Shown: positions 1 to 7,266 of the stretch, in pieces | How positions within the stretch are numbered: the first letter of the stretch is position 1 | Layout: each line of letters starts with the position of its first letter | DNA from: Thiopontia sp964415865 | Lineage (GTDB): Bacteria > Pseudomonadota > Gammaproteobacteria > GCF-002020875 | DNA: 11,734 bases | NCBI GenBank assembly: GCA_964415865.1 | Contig: CAYQBY010000039.1 | Location: 1-11,734 of the forward strand | Reading direction: 5' to 3' | Made by a program: the position numbers and the translations under genes | The notes under the pieces: model-generated | Told to the model about the DNA's origin: nothing | The model's database searches: none | The model's input: only the letters and a program-made list of their open reading frames with translations

Positions 1-53
1 ATTGTGCCTACATTTACGTGCGGTTTGGTTCTTTCAAACTTTTCCTTGGACAT
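1..53 (-). CDS. tuf: Elongation factor Tu, N-terminal fragment (partial, runs off the window)
   Basis: Seventeen complete codons are visible, reading MSKEKFERTKPHVNVGT, the characteristic N-terminus of bacterial EF-Tu just before its first GTP-binding loop. EF-Tu is the cytoplasmic GTPase that brings aminoacyl-tRNA to the ribosome. The ATG start at 53 has a GGAG ribosome-binding core eight bases upstream. The gene lies directly downstream of tRNA-Tyr, tRNA-Gly and tRNA-Thr on the same strand, the classic gammaproteobacterial tufB arrangement, so it is probably co-transcribed with them. Everything after codon 17, including all the GTPase motifs, lies outside the window. Identity is secure despite the short fragment because sequence and context agree. 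Confidence 0.93.
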   Translation of the reverse strand, partial: MSKEKFERTKPHVNVGT

Positions 54-100
54 CGTCTCAACTCCCAACTATAAAAAATCAACTAAAAAAATAAAAAAAC

Positions 101-176
<76 letters not shown>

Positions 177-219
177 CTATATTTTGCTCAACATTCAAGG
201 TCATTCAACCCCAAAAAAC

Positions 220-293
220 TGGAGCGGGTGATGGGGATCGAACCCACATAATCAGCTTGGAAGGCTGAAGTTCTACCATTGAACTACACCCGC
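220..293 (-). tRNA. glyT: tRNA-Gly (anticodon TCC)
   Basis: The minus strand gives acceptor stem GCGGGTG pairing with CACCCGC, discriminator T and an encoded CCA. The anticodon loop holds TCC, and the T-arm GTGGGTTCGATCCCCAT is standard. The length of 74 nt suits tRNA-Gly. It is the middle tRNA of the Tyr-Gly-Thr-tuf transcript and is followed by a short GTTTTTTGG trailer before the next spacer. Confidence 0.96.
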
Positions 294-350
294 TGAACAA
301 CCTTACTTAAATGGACTCAATCGTCCAACACTACCCATCTTCACTAAAAC

Positions 351-435
351 TGGTGGAGGGGGGTGGATTCGAACCACCGAAGGCGGAGCCAGCAGATTTA
401 CAGTCTGCCCCCTTTGGCCACTCGGGAACCCCTCC
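351..435 (-). tRNA. tyrU: tRNA-Tyr (anticodon GTA)
   Basis: An 85-nt class II tRNA with a long variable arm. The acceptor stem GGAGGGG pairs with CCCCTCC, then discriminator A and encoded CCA. The anticodon loop reads CTGTAAA with anticodon GTA. The D-arm, variable arm and T-arm (GGTGGTTCGAATCCACC) are complete. It is the first gene of the tRNA-tuf operon. Its 5' end lies about ten bases after the expected transcription start, so the primary transcript has a very short leader for RNase P to remove. No second tRNA-Thr (TGT) precedes it, unlike E. coli. Confidence 0.96.
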
Positions 436-452
436 AAAAAACAGGAGGCGAT

Positions 453-481
453 ATTTTGATGATCTACCCCTCTTCTGTCAA
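453..481 (-). promoter_or_regulatory. Promoter of the tRNA-Tyr-Gly-Thr-tuf operon
   Basis: On the minus strand a consensus -35 box TTGACA (481-476) is followed after exactly 17 bases by CAAAAT (458-453), a 4/6 match to the -10 consensus. The next bases, ATCGCCTCC, form a GC-rich discriminator typical of stable-RNA promoters that respond to growth rate and ppGpp. The predicted start near 446 is about ten bases from the mature tRNA-Tyr 5' end. The stringent behaviour is inferred from the discriminator alone. Confidence 0.65.
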
Positions 482-530
482 CCGATATTCACTAAATTAC
501 TGCAAAAAAACGATATTTTTACGACTCTAC

Positions 531-971
531 TCAGGAATCGTCTACTTCTGCGGATAATCTAATCTCAAAATCGTGGGTGATCTCTACTGAACCCCTCAAC
601 ATATGTGAAACCGAACAATATTTTTCTGCCGACATATCGACTGCGCGCTGTACTTTTCCCTCATCCAGGCCATCTCCAACAATGACGTAATGGAGATGAA
701 TTTTCTCAAATACCTTGGGTACATCCTCAACCCGCTCCCCCTCTACCTCAATCCAACACTTTTCCAGAGGCTGGCGTGCACGATTAAGGATAAACACTAC
801 ATCCATCGCTGTACAACCACCAGCTGCCAACAGAACCATCTCCATTGGACGCATGCCAGTATTACGGCCACCAACCTCTGGAGCCCCATCAATAACGACC
901 GAATGGCCACTCCCTGTCTCTCCAACAAACTGCATACCACTGGTCCACTTCACCGATGACGTCATTTTCAT
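531..971 (-). CDS. yhfA: OsmC/Ohr-family protein, YhfA type
   Basis: A 146-residue OsmC-superfamily protein closest to E. coli YhfA, sharing blocks such as PMEMVLLAAGGCTAMDVV (residues 42-59) and AVDMSAEKYCSVSHML (110-125). The two family cysteines are present at Cys53 and Cys119. In OsmC and Ohr enzymes this pair reduces organic hydroperoxides in the cytoplasm; for the YhfA branch the substrate is not settled, so peroxide or thiol chemistry is inference. The ATG at 971 is preferred over the one two codons later because a GAGGG ribosome-binding core (979-983) sits seven bases upstream. The gene starts 21 bases after the trpC stop, so it is probably the last cistron of trpG-trpD-trpC-yhfA. In Pseudomonas a crp-type gene (vfr) lies between trpC and the OsmC gene; here it is absent. 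Confidence 0.9.
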   Translation of the reverse strand: MKMTSSVKWTSGMQFVGETGSGHSVVIDGAPEVGGRNTGMRPMEMVLLAAGGCTAMDVVFILNRARQPLEKCWIEVEGERVEDVPKVFEKIHLHYVIVGDGLDEGKVQRAVDMSAEKYCSVSHMLRGSVEITHDFEIRLSAEVDDS

Positions 972-992
972 ACCAGAACCCTCTTTATCAAA

Positions 993-1790
993 TTAATAAA
1001 ACAACTCACTGAGCTGCTCACCAGGATCTTCTGCCCGCATAAATGCCTCCCCAACCAGAAAAGCATTAACCTGATGGTCTCGCATCAACTGCACATCCTC
1101 TCTTTTGTGAATACCGCTCTCTGTCACCACGATGATCTGCTGTGGAATCTGATCTAGCAGCTCCAGCGTGGTCTGCAGTGAAGTCTCAAAAGTTCGAAGA
1201 TTGCGATTATTTATACCCATCAACGGCAATTTCAGGAGGAGCGCACGCTCCAGTTCGGCGTGATCATGAACCTCGATCAAAACATCCATTCCCAACTCCT
1301 GAGCTAATGCAGAGAGATCTGCCATCTGCTGATCCTCAAGTGCAGCAACAATCAACAAGATACAATCGGCACCAATCGCTCGAGCCTCATAAACCTGGTA
1401 TGGATCAACAATAAAATCCTTGCGAATAACTGGCAGAGTAGATGCACCACGTGCCTCAATCAGATAATCCTCATGCCCCTGAAAGAAGTCACGGTCAGTC
1501 AGAATAGAGAGGCATGCCGCTCCTCCTCTCTCGTAACTCTCTGCAATCTCTGACGGAATAAAGTTTTCACGCAGCAGACCCTTACTAGGAGAGGCCTTTT
1601 TGATCTCGGCAATAACTGCCGGATCACCGTTAGCGATCCTGCGACGCATGGATTCGACAAACCCACGCACACCGGGGGCATCATTCGCCCGCAAAATAAG
1701 CTCTTCTGTGCCGATCTTGCTTGAACGTGCCTCGATCTCTTCGCTTTTTCGGCGAATTATCTTCTTAAGGATGTCTGGGGCATCACTCAT
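993..1790 (-). CDS. trpC: Indole-3-glycerol phosphate synthase
   Basis: TrpC closes the indole ring, converting 1-(2-carboxyphenylamino)-1-deoxyribulose 5-phosphate to indole-3-glycerol phosphate in tryptophan synthesis. The 265-residue length is normal for a monofunctional enzyme, with no fused TrpF domain as in E. coli. The (beta/alpha)8 signatures appear in order: AEIKKASPSKG (61-71, with Glu62 and Lys64), SILTDRDFFQG (95-105), PVIRKDF (120-126, with Lys124), LIEVH (171-175, with Glu173), GINNRNL (192-198, with Asn194), VTESGI (222-227, with Glu224 and Ser225) and FLVGEAFM (244-251). All catalytic positions are therefore kept. The ATG lies seven bases after the trpD stop and has no strong Shine-Dalgarno sequence, so translational coupling to trpD is likely. 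Confidence 0.97.
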   Translation of the reverse strand: MSDAPDILKKIIRRKSEEIEARSSKIGTEELILRANDAPGVRGFVESMRRRIANGDPAVIAEIKKASPSKGLLRENFIPSEIAESYERGGAACLSILTDRDFFQGHEDYLIEARGASTLPVIRKDFIVDPYQVYEARAIGADCILLIVAALEDQQMADLSALAQELGMDVLIEVHDHAELERALLLKLPLMGINNRNLRTFETSLQTTLELLDQIPQQIIVVTESGIHKREDVQLMRDHQVNAFLVGEAFMRAEDPGEQLSELFY

Positions 1791-1797
1791 GACAGGG

Positions 1798-2853
1798 CTA
1801 CACTAACGGTTGCTGAGAACAGTTAACCAACCCTTCCAGTTTAGCCCGTGCCTCTCCACTGGCAATCACCTCCTGCGCCCGTTTTACCCCATCTTCCAAC
1901 GACGCAGTCAGCCCGGCAACATATATGGCGGCACCTGCGTTAAGTGCAACAATATCGCTAGCAGCACCGTTCTCCCCATCCAGCACACCCTGTACAACGG
2001 CCAGACTCTCATCTGCATTCTCTACAGCCAGTGAATCAAGTGAAGAGACATCCATACCAAACTGGTCTGGTGTGATGGTATAGGCAGTAACCTCCCCATC
2101 CTTGAGCTCTGCCACCTGCGTCGCTCCACTAACAGTAATCTCATCCAGCCCATCATCACCATGAACCACCATGACATGTCTGCTGCCAAGCTGCTTCAGC
2201 ACCTGAGCCAATGGCTCCACCCATGCAGCATCAAAGACACCAATAACCTGATTTGGAGCCCCTGCCGGATTCGTCAACGGCCCCAGCAGATTAAATACTG
2301 TACGGACAGCCATCTCCTTACGCGGCCCAATTGCATGCTTCATCGCACTGTGGTGCATAGGTGCAAACATAAAGCCAACCCCAACCTCATTGATACAACT
2401 CGCTACCTGATCTGGAGAGAGGTCTAGCTTGACCCCCGCAGCCTCCAGTAGATCAGCACTGCCTGAACTACTGGAGATGGAGCGATTCCCATGTTTGGCA
2501 ACCTTTCCACCTGCTGCTGCAATCACAAATGTGGAGGCAGTTGAGATATTAAATGTCTTGGCACCATCCCCACCGGTACCAGCTGTATCAACCACATAAT
2601 CACCAGATGCTACTCCTGGCGTACGCAGGTCTCGTACAGATATTACTACTGGTGTTGCCAGTTCACGCATCACCGAGGCGGCTGCAGTGATCTCGTCAAC
2701 AGTCTCCCCTTTCATACGTAGTCCAACCAGAAAACCCCCAATCTGTGCCGGGGTCGCCTCACCAGTCATGATGGTACGCATCACCGACTGCATCTCCTCA
2801 CGACTGAGGTCCCTGTTCTCAATTACTGCCTGAATGGCTGCCTGAATCTCCAT
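1798..2853 (-). CDS. trpD: Anthranilate phosphoribosyltransferase
   Basis: TrpD transfers the phosphoribosyl group of PRPP to anthranilate, the second step of the tryptophan branch. The 351-residue protein starts with the helical domain of the family and then shows the key motifs: GTGGDG (92-97) and FNIST (101-105) for PRPP and phosphate, KHGNRS (120-125), NLLGPLTNPA (188-197), and HGDDGLDE (231-238), whose acidic pair binds magnesium. It is a stand-alone enzyme, without the glutaminase fusion seen in E. coli. The ATG at 2853 has AAAGGG about ten bases upstream. The gene begins 38 bases after trpG and ends seven bases before trpC, consistent with one transcript. Confidence 0.97.
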   Translation of the reverse strand: MEIQAAIQAVIENRDLSREEMQSVMRTIMTGEATPAQIGGFLVGLRMKGETVDEITAAASVMRELATPVVISVRDLRTPGVASGDYVVDTAGTGGDGAKTFNISTASTFVIAAAGGKVAKHGNRSISSSSGSADLLEAAGVKLDLSPDQVASCINEVGVGFMFAPMHHSAMKHAIGPRKEMAVRTVFNLLGPLTNPAGAPNQVIGVFDAAWVEPLAQVLKQLGSRHVMVVHGDDGLDEITVSGATQVAELKDGEVTAYTITPDQFGMDVSSLDSLAVENADESLAVVQGVLDGENGAASDIVALNAGAAIYVAGLTASLEDGVKRAQEVIASGEARAKLEGLVNCSQQPLV

Positions 2854-2891
2854 CTCTTGATTACCCTTTCTATATAATTTTGATTTCCTGC

Positions 2892-3470
2892 CTAGCGCTC
2901 TAAAAAATTCTTTAGCAAGGCATGCCCCTCTGCCGTCAGGATTGACTCGGGATGAAACTGAACACCCTCGATATCCAGCTCCTTGTGACGAATACCCATA
3001 ATCTCATCCATTGAGCCATCACTATTTTCCGTCCATGCCGTAATCTCAAACAGATCTGGCAGACTCTCTTTTTCAATAACAAGTGAGTGGTAGCGTGTTG
3101 CCTCCATTGGATTGGAAAGCCCCTGGAAAACACCACCATCACTATGGTGAATCATCGAGGTCTTGCCATGCATGATCTCACCGGCATGAATAATCTTCCC
3201 GCCAAAGGCCTGGCCAATAGTCTGATGTCCAAGACAGACCCCAAGGATAGGGAGTTCTCCAGCCATCTGATTAACCACATCCAACGAGATTCCAGCCTCA
3301 TTCGGGGTACATGGCCCTGGGGAGAGCACAATCTTTTCAGGCGTCAACTCACGAATCTGATCCAGAGTAATCTGATCATTGCGGTACACCTCAACCTCTG
3401 CCCCAAGTTCTCCAAAATACTGAACCAGGTTGTAGGTAAAGGAGTCATAATTGTCGATCATCAAAAGCAT
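2892..3470 (-). CDS. trpG: Anthranilate/aminodeoxychorismate synthase glutaminase subunit
   Basis: A class I glutamine amidotransferase that hydrolyses glutamine and channels ammonia to the chorismate-binding partner (TrpE, and often also PabB). With the ATG start the protein has 192 residues. It begins MLLMIDNYDSFTYNL, the standard TrpG/PabA N-terminus. The catalytic triad is visible: the nucleophile in GVCLGHQ (Cys79) and the His/Glu pair in QFHPES (His173, Glu175). A TTG two codons upstream (3476) is also in frame and lies about 11 bases from a GGGG stretch, so it cannot be excluded, but family N-termini favour the ATG. It heads the trp block with a promoter just upstream. The partner trpE is not in the window, so dual service to tryptophan and folate synthesis is possible. 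Confidence 0.95.
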   Translation of the reverse strand: MLLMIDNYDSFTYNLVQYFGELGAEVEVYRNDQITLDQIRELTPEKIVLSPGPCTPNEAGISLDVVNQMAGELPILGVCLGHQTIGQAFGGKIIHAGEIMHGKTSMIHHSDGGVFQGLSNPMEATRYHSLVIEKESLPDLFEITAWTENSDGSMDEIMGIRHKELDIEGVQFHPESILTAEGHALLKNFLER

Positions 3471-3509
3471 CGACAAATCTTATCAAACCCCAATAGCTGC
3501 CGCTAAACA

Positions 3510-3538
3510 ATTATGAAAAACAGTATCCTGACCGCCAA
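3510..3538 (-). promoter_or_regulatory. Probable promoter of trpG-trpD-trpC-yhfA
   Basis: In the 75-base gap between yaiI and trpG the minus strand carries TTGGCG (3538-3533), a 17-base spacer and CATAAT (3515-3510), a 5/6 match to the -10 consensus. The predicted start near 3503 leaves a leader of roughly 33 bases. This leaves no room for a trp leader peptide and attenuator, so attenuation of the trpL type is unlikely at this position. Confidence 0.5.
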
Positions 3539-3551
3539 AAAACTGGCTCAA

Positions 3552-4007
3552 TTATCTCCTCCGCAAAAATCTGGTTAATATTTTGTCTAGCTGATTTGCA
3601 AAAGTCTGCCTGTCATTCTGGTTGATAGTTGACGGGCCGCCCGTATCAACACCACTGGATCTTAAGGTATCCATAAAATCCCTCATTCCTAGACGCGCCT
3701 TGATATTGCTGACAGTATAAAGCTCGCCTCGCGGACTTAGCACCTGACCACCCTTATCGATAACATCTGCAGCCAGAGGTATATCGGCAGTAATCACAAG
3801 ATCACCATCGTTCATCCTCTTGACGATCTCGTTATCAGCCTCATCAAAGCCGGCGGCAACCCGCAGAAAACTGATGTACTGTGACCCAGGTATCCGTATC
3901 GACTGGTTTGCTACCAGCGTCACTTCCAGTTTTGTGCGCTCCGCCGCCCGAAACAGGATATCCTTAATCACCACAGGACATGCATCCGCATCTACCCATA
4001 TCTTCAT
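3552..4007 (-). CDS. yaiI: YaiI/YqxD family protein (UPF0178, DUF188)
   Basis: A 151-residue member of the UPF0178 family, nearly collinear with E. coli YaiI. Recognisable blocks are IWVDADACPVVIK (3-15), LVANQS (31-36), LRVAAGFDEADNEIV (48-62), DLVITADIPLA (69-79), SPRGELYT (91-98) and RDFMDTLRSSGVDTGGP (109-125). Conserved acidic residues (Asp6, Asp8, Asp55, Asp58, Asp75) are arranged like the metal-binding aspartates of PIN-like nucleases, which suggests a metal-dependent nuclease fold. No function has been settled for the family as far as I know. The start ATG is 16 bases from the divergent dbpA start and lacks a clear Shine-Dalgarno sequence, so its promoter probably lies within the dbpA coding region. 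Confidence 0.93.
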   Translation of the reverse strand: MKIWVDADACPVVIKDILFRAAERTKLEVTLVANQSIRIPGSQYISFLRVAAGFDEADNEIVKRMNDGDLVITADIPLAADVIDKGGQVLSPRGELYTVSNIKARLGMRDFMDTLRSSGVDTGGPSTINQNDRQTFANQLDKILTRFLRRR

Positions 4008-4023
4008 CAGGCCAGTTTACACC

Positions 4024-5400
4024 ATGAACCCTACCAACTTCTCCACACTACCGATCTCCAAATCCATGCTCCACAACCTTAATGAGCTAGGCATGCAACA
4101 GATGACACCAATACAGGCTCAAAGTCTTCCTCAGATACTAAAAAACCGTGATGTCATTGCGCAAGCAAAAACAGGTAGCGGAAAAACCGCAGCATTTGGG
4201 ATTGGCCTACTCAACAAACTGAACAGAAAGAACTTCAAGACCCAGTCACTTGTCCTCTGCCCAACACGAGAGTTGGCGGATCAAGTAGCCAAAGAGCTGC
4301 GTCGTCTGGCTCGGCTTACTGACAACATAAAAATTCTGACACTTTCGGGTGGTCTTCCGTTTGGACCACAACAGGGATCCCTGCGTCATGGTGCCCACAT
4401 TGTGGTCGGCACCCCAGGACGCATACTCAAGCATATCGAAAAAAAATCCCTCATCCTGAATACGCTAGAAACACTTGTGCTTGATGAGGCGGACCGTATG
4501 CTTGATATGGGTTTTATTGAAGAGATCAGCAAAATCATCGGCCATACTCCAACAAAACGTCAAACCATGCTCTTCTCGGCAACCTATCCGCCAGAGATTA
4601 TGGAGCTAAGCAATACCATACAGAAAAATGCTATCCATATTCAGACCACCTCCAGCGAGAGCGCCAACCCAATCACTGAATACTTCTATGAAGTATCTCC
4701 AGCATACAAAATCTCCGCCTTGATACAGCTACTGGCACACCACAAACCAGGGAACGTCATCATCTTCAGCAATACAAAACTCCAGACAGAGATGATTGCC
4801 AAAAAACTTCAAGACAAAGGAGTGAATGCCATGGCATTGCATGGAGATCTGGAACAGTATCAACGTACTGATGTATTGGTACAGTTCTCCAACCAAAGCT
4901 GCTCAGTACTGATTGCAACAGACGTGGCGGCCAGAGGTCTGGATATTAAAGAGCTTGCAATGGTAGTGAACTACGATCTGCCGCATGATGAAGAGACATA
5001 CACCCACCGCATTGGCCGAACTGGACGCGCCGGGAGAGAGGGGGTGGCAGCCACACTATTCACCCCTGACGAGGCAATGAAAGCTGATATCTACAACAGC
5101 AATGGACGCCTGTTTGACAACATCAACACACTCACCCATACAGACCTATCCACACTAACGTCAAAAAATCTAACCCTGGTGATAGAGGGGGGGAAAAAAG
5201 ATAAGGTGAGACCCGGTGACATTCTGGGAGCTCTAACTGGTGATGCTGGCATTGCCGGAACAGAGGTAGGAAAAATAGACATCCACGACCGTCAAAGTTA
5301 TGTTGCCATAACCCGCAACTCAATCAACAAAGCTCATACACGCCTCAAAAATGGCAAAATAAAGGGTCGCAAGTTTTCCGTCTGGATTTTAAACAAATAG
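4024..5400 (+). CDS. dbpA: ATP-dependent RNA helicase DbpA (DEAD box, 23S rRNA specific)
   Basis: A 458-residue DEAD-box helicase, the same length as E. coli DbpA. In order: Q motif around TPIQAQSLPQIL (28-39), motif I AKTGSGKT (48-55), Ia PTRELA (80-85), Ib TPGR (130-133), II DEAD (154-157), III SAT (185-187), IV VIIFSNT (245-251), V ATDVAARGLDI (298-308) and VI HRIGRTGRAG (328-337). The C-terminal domain (about 383-456), with RPGDILGALTGDAGIAG and GKIKGRKFSVWIL, matches the DbpA RNA-binding domain that recognises hairpin 92 of 23S rRNA. A role in late assembly of the 50S subunit is therefore expected. The reading frame is open for 68 further codons upstream, but these are antisense to yaiI; protein length and N-terminal homology support ATG 4024. 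No strong ribosome-binding site is visible. Confidence 0.96.
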   Translation: MNPTNFSTLPISKSMLHNLNELGMQQMTPIQAQSLPQILKNRDVIAQAKTGSGKTAAFGIGLLNKLNRKNFKTQSLVLCPTRELADQVAKELRRLARLTDNIKILTLSGGLPFGPQQGSLRHGAHIVVGTPGRILKHIEKKSLILNTLETLVLDEADRMLDMGFIEEISKIIGHTPTKRQTMLFSATYPPEIMELSNTIQKNAIHIQTTSSESANPITEYFYEVSPAYKISALIQLLAHHKPGNVIIFSNTKLQTEMIAKKLQDKGVNAMALHGDLEQYQRTDVLVQFSNQSCSVLIATDVAARGLDIKELAMVVNYDLPHDEETYTHRIGRTGRAGREGVAATLFTPDEAMKADIYNSNGRLFDNINTLTHTDLSTLTSKNLTLVIEGGKKDKVRPGDILGALTGDAGIAGTEVGKIDIHDRQSYVAITRNSINKAHTRLKNGKIKGRKFSVWILNK

Positions 5401-5488
5401 ATCCTTGTGCCACAAAGAACTACCAATATCATCTCAAAACTGATGTTCAGTTAATTCTGAACAACGTCCTGTATCCTATCTAATGATT

Positions 5489-5494
5489 TATAAT
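5489..5494 (+). promoter_or_regulatory. Consensus -10 box immediately before the DUF218 gene
   Basis: A perfect TATAAT ends eight bases before the ATG at 5503. No good -35 element is found at 17 or 18 bases' spacing. If used, transcription would begin at about 5501, giving an almost leaderless mRNA, which fits the absence of a Shine-Dalgarno sequence before this gene. The 102-base spacer after dbpA also holds two short inverted repeats (5405-5415 and 5445-5462) but no intrinsic terminator. Confidence 0.35.
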
Positions 5495-5502
5495 GAAAAT
5501 CT

Positions 5503-6252
5503 ATGATGATTTATCTTCACAAAATATTGCCTTGGTTTGTATCGCCAATGGCATTGATTCTTACCCTTTTTCTTATTGGGATTGTATTTCATAGAAGAGT
5601 ATTTCTATGGACGGGGTTATCGGTACTGTTGTTACTAAGTAACCCACTACTAGCAAATTACTTTTTTTCAACGCTGGAACATCCTTTGCAGCCTCATGTG
5701 GCTGAGTCAGCTTCCAAAGCAGATGCCGTTGTTGTCTTAAGCGGAATTCTGACCTCTGTGAACACGCCCAAAGGAATAATTACTGAGTGGGATGATCCTG
5801 ATAGATTTTTTGCTGGTATTGAACTAATCAAATCACAGAAGGCAAAGACACTAATCTTTACTGGCGGCAAAGTACCATGGCAACCAGATGCAATACCTGA
5901 GGGGCAAATTCTGCGTCAGGCTGCTATCTCCATGAATATTGAAAAAGATATGATTCAGGTAACGCCAGAAGTACAAAATACTTTCCAAGAGGCTGAAGCT
6001 GTTGCCAAGATGCTTCCGAAAGGCTCTTCGATACTGTTGGTGACATCCGCTTTCCATATGAACAGAGCACAGTTTGTTTTTGAACAAGTCGGTCTAAAAG
6101 TTACTCCATTTGCGGTCGATTTCAAGGCACAAAAATCTGGAAACCCCCTGACTGTCATGCATTTTCTTCCATCAGCAGGTGCTCTCGATAAGTTCTCGCA
6201 GGCAATTAGAGAATACATTGGCAGAATCTACTATCGCCTGATTCTTGGCTAG
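5503..6252 (+). CDS. YdcF/ElyC-like DUF218 membrane protein
   Basis: A 249-residue inner-membrane protein. Two hydrophobic segments (about 13-29 and 33-52) are separated by a short basic loop (HRR), followed by a soluble DUF218 domain from about 73 on. Family landmarks are ADAVVVLSG (73-81), TLIFTGGK (116-123), a conserved acidic NTFQEAEAVA (159-168) and ILLVTSAFHMNRA (177-189). The overall plan matches E. coli ElyC, which affects peptidoglycan and lipid-carrier metabolism, and the related SanA and YdcF proteins. Topology with the DUF218 domain in the periplasm is inferred from that family. The exact substrate is unknown. The gene follows dbpA by 102 bases on the same strand, and its end lies 28 bases from the assembly gap. 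ATG 5503 was taken as the start; the next codon is also ATG. Confidence 0.85.
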   Translation: MMIYLHKILPWFVSPMALILTLFLIGIVFHRRVFLWTGLSVLLLLSNPLLANYFFSTLEHPLQPHVAESASKADAVVVLSGILTSVNTPKGIITEWDDPDRFFAGIELIKSQKAKTLIFTGGKVPWQPDAIPEGQILRQAAISMNIEKDMIQVTPEVQNTFQEAEAVAKMLPKGSSILLVTSAFHMNRAQFVFEQVGLKVTPFAVDFKAQKSGNPLTVMHFLPSAGALDKFSQAIREYIGRIYYRLILG

Positions 6253-6280
6253 GGAAGCTGAATAAGTCATCCCCGCGCAG

Positions 6281-6380
6281 NNNNNNNNNNNNNNNNNNNN
6301 NNNNNNNNNNNNNNNNNNNNNNNNNNNNNNNNNNNNNNNNNNNNNNNNNNNNNNNNNNNNNNNNNNNNNNNNNNNNNNNN
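6281..6380. other. Assembly gap (100 N)
   Basis: Exactly 100 unresolved bases, the conventional placeholder for a scaffold gap of unknown size. The last bases before it (6268-6280) read TCATCCCCGCGCA, resembling one arm of the GTCATCCCCGCG...-type palindromic repeats common in proteobacterial genomes, which may have broken the assembly. The right edge falls inside a coding region, so any reading frame drawn across the gap is artificial. Confidence 0.95.
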
Positions 6381-7261
6381 TCAATCTCCTCAACCTTGTC
6401 GACATCAATCACATACTGCATCAGGTATGCAGTAAGAATGGAACCGGGTGAGTAGTGCTTCCACTCTTCATCATAGGCTAACCTGAAGATACTCGCTTTA
6501 CCTCGAACAACGAACCAGAGTTGTGCTGCCGCAGCTTTCCCGTTGATATATAAAATAGCTATCCTGGTCCAGCCCGGTACTGACAGGTTGATCGCGACCG
6601 CATCAAGCAGCGCCGCATACTGCTCATTCGCTTTCCAGCTAGCTGAATAGGCGGAGTGGTAATCTATCAACCCTTGTTGCACCTCGTCCCCCTTGAACAT
6701 ACGCATCTTGCATTCGTGTTCACGCTCAAGCTTGCGTCTCTTGCGTGCGATGGTATTGCGCAATTGAGCAGGCCTTCCAGCCATGTATTCATCGAATGAC
6801 TGCTGCTGCGTGCGATGGATCCAGTTGTAGAAGAAAAAGTGCTTGTGAGATTCGTAGCCATAGGCTGCCAGAGCATGCTGCAGACTTAATATGTTGTTGT
6901 CGTCTTCAGCAACAGGACTCAGCTGCAAAGAGTGGATAGACTGTTGACTCAGCCCCTCAGCCAGACAGACCAGGACTTCTGACTGTTTCTCTTCTGCCAA
7001 CAGCAAACTGTAGAGAGCCGTGTAACGGTGTCTGAATGATTGCCAGTATTCATTAGCTCCAATCAGTGGCAACAGCGCCAGCACACTGTCTTCATCAACT
7101 ACACTGGCCAGCAATAGTGACTGACCATCCTCCAACGTTGTTGTACCAAGTGCCTCGAACCATTCGCGGGTAAGAAACATGCTCTCATCCCCGCTATGAT
7201 CAAATAGCTCATCAACGCCTGCAGGTAGCTGACTCCATTTGCTGTAACACTTGAATTTCAC
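6381..7261 (-). CDS. FemAB/BioF2-like GNAT-fold acyltransferase (partial, C-terminus lost in gap)
   Basis: The first 293 codons are visible before the gap. The region from about residue 150, with YMAGRPAQLRNTIARKRRKL (159-178), WTRIAILYINGKAAAAQLWF (231-250), a SIFRLAYDEEWKHYSPGSIL stretch (257-276) and ending DKVEEI, is typical of the Acetyltransf_6 (BioF2-like, CelD/BcsL) group of GNAT-fold acyltransferases. In related proteins the next residues usually start a D-x-x-x-G-D-D motif, expected inside the gap. Substrate is unknown; members act in polysaccharide or lipid modification or in aminoacyl transfer to cell-wall precursors. The start is GTG at 7261, five bases after the aroE stop, so it is probably co-transcribed with hemB-aroE and translated by coupling. 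No signal peptide or membrane segment is seen, suggesting a cytoplasmic enzyme. Confidence 0.75.
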
Positions 7262-7266
7262 ATCTG

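Noticed and set aside
311..562. Small plus-strand open frames over 311-562 and 363-557
   Set aside because: They run antisense through the complete tRNA-Tyr gene and its promoter; no independent coding evidence.
3820..4023. 68-residue N-terminal extension of DbpA
   Set aside because: It is antisense to well-conserved yaiI codons, and the 458-residue version matches E. coli DbpA in length and start.
5405..5415. TTGTG-C-CACAA palindrome just after the dbpA stop
   Set aside because: A one-base loop and no T-run make it unsuitable as a terminator.
5445..5462. Inverted repeat GTTCAG-6-CTGAAC after dbpA, considered as a terminator
   Set aside because: No T-run follows and the stem has only six pairs; role unknown, possibly chance.
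6206..6380. Continuation of the acyltransferase frame across the N gap to 6206
   Set aside because: The frame is carried only by ambiguous bases of arbitrary length; the residues after the gap lie antisense to the DUF218 gene and do not resemble the family.
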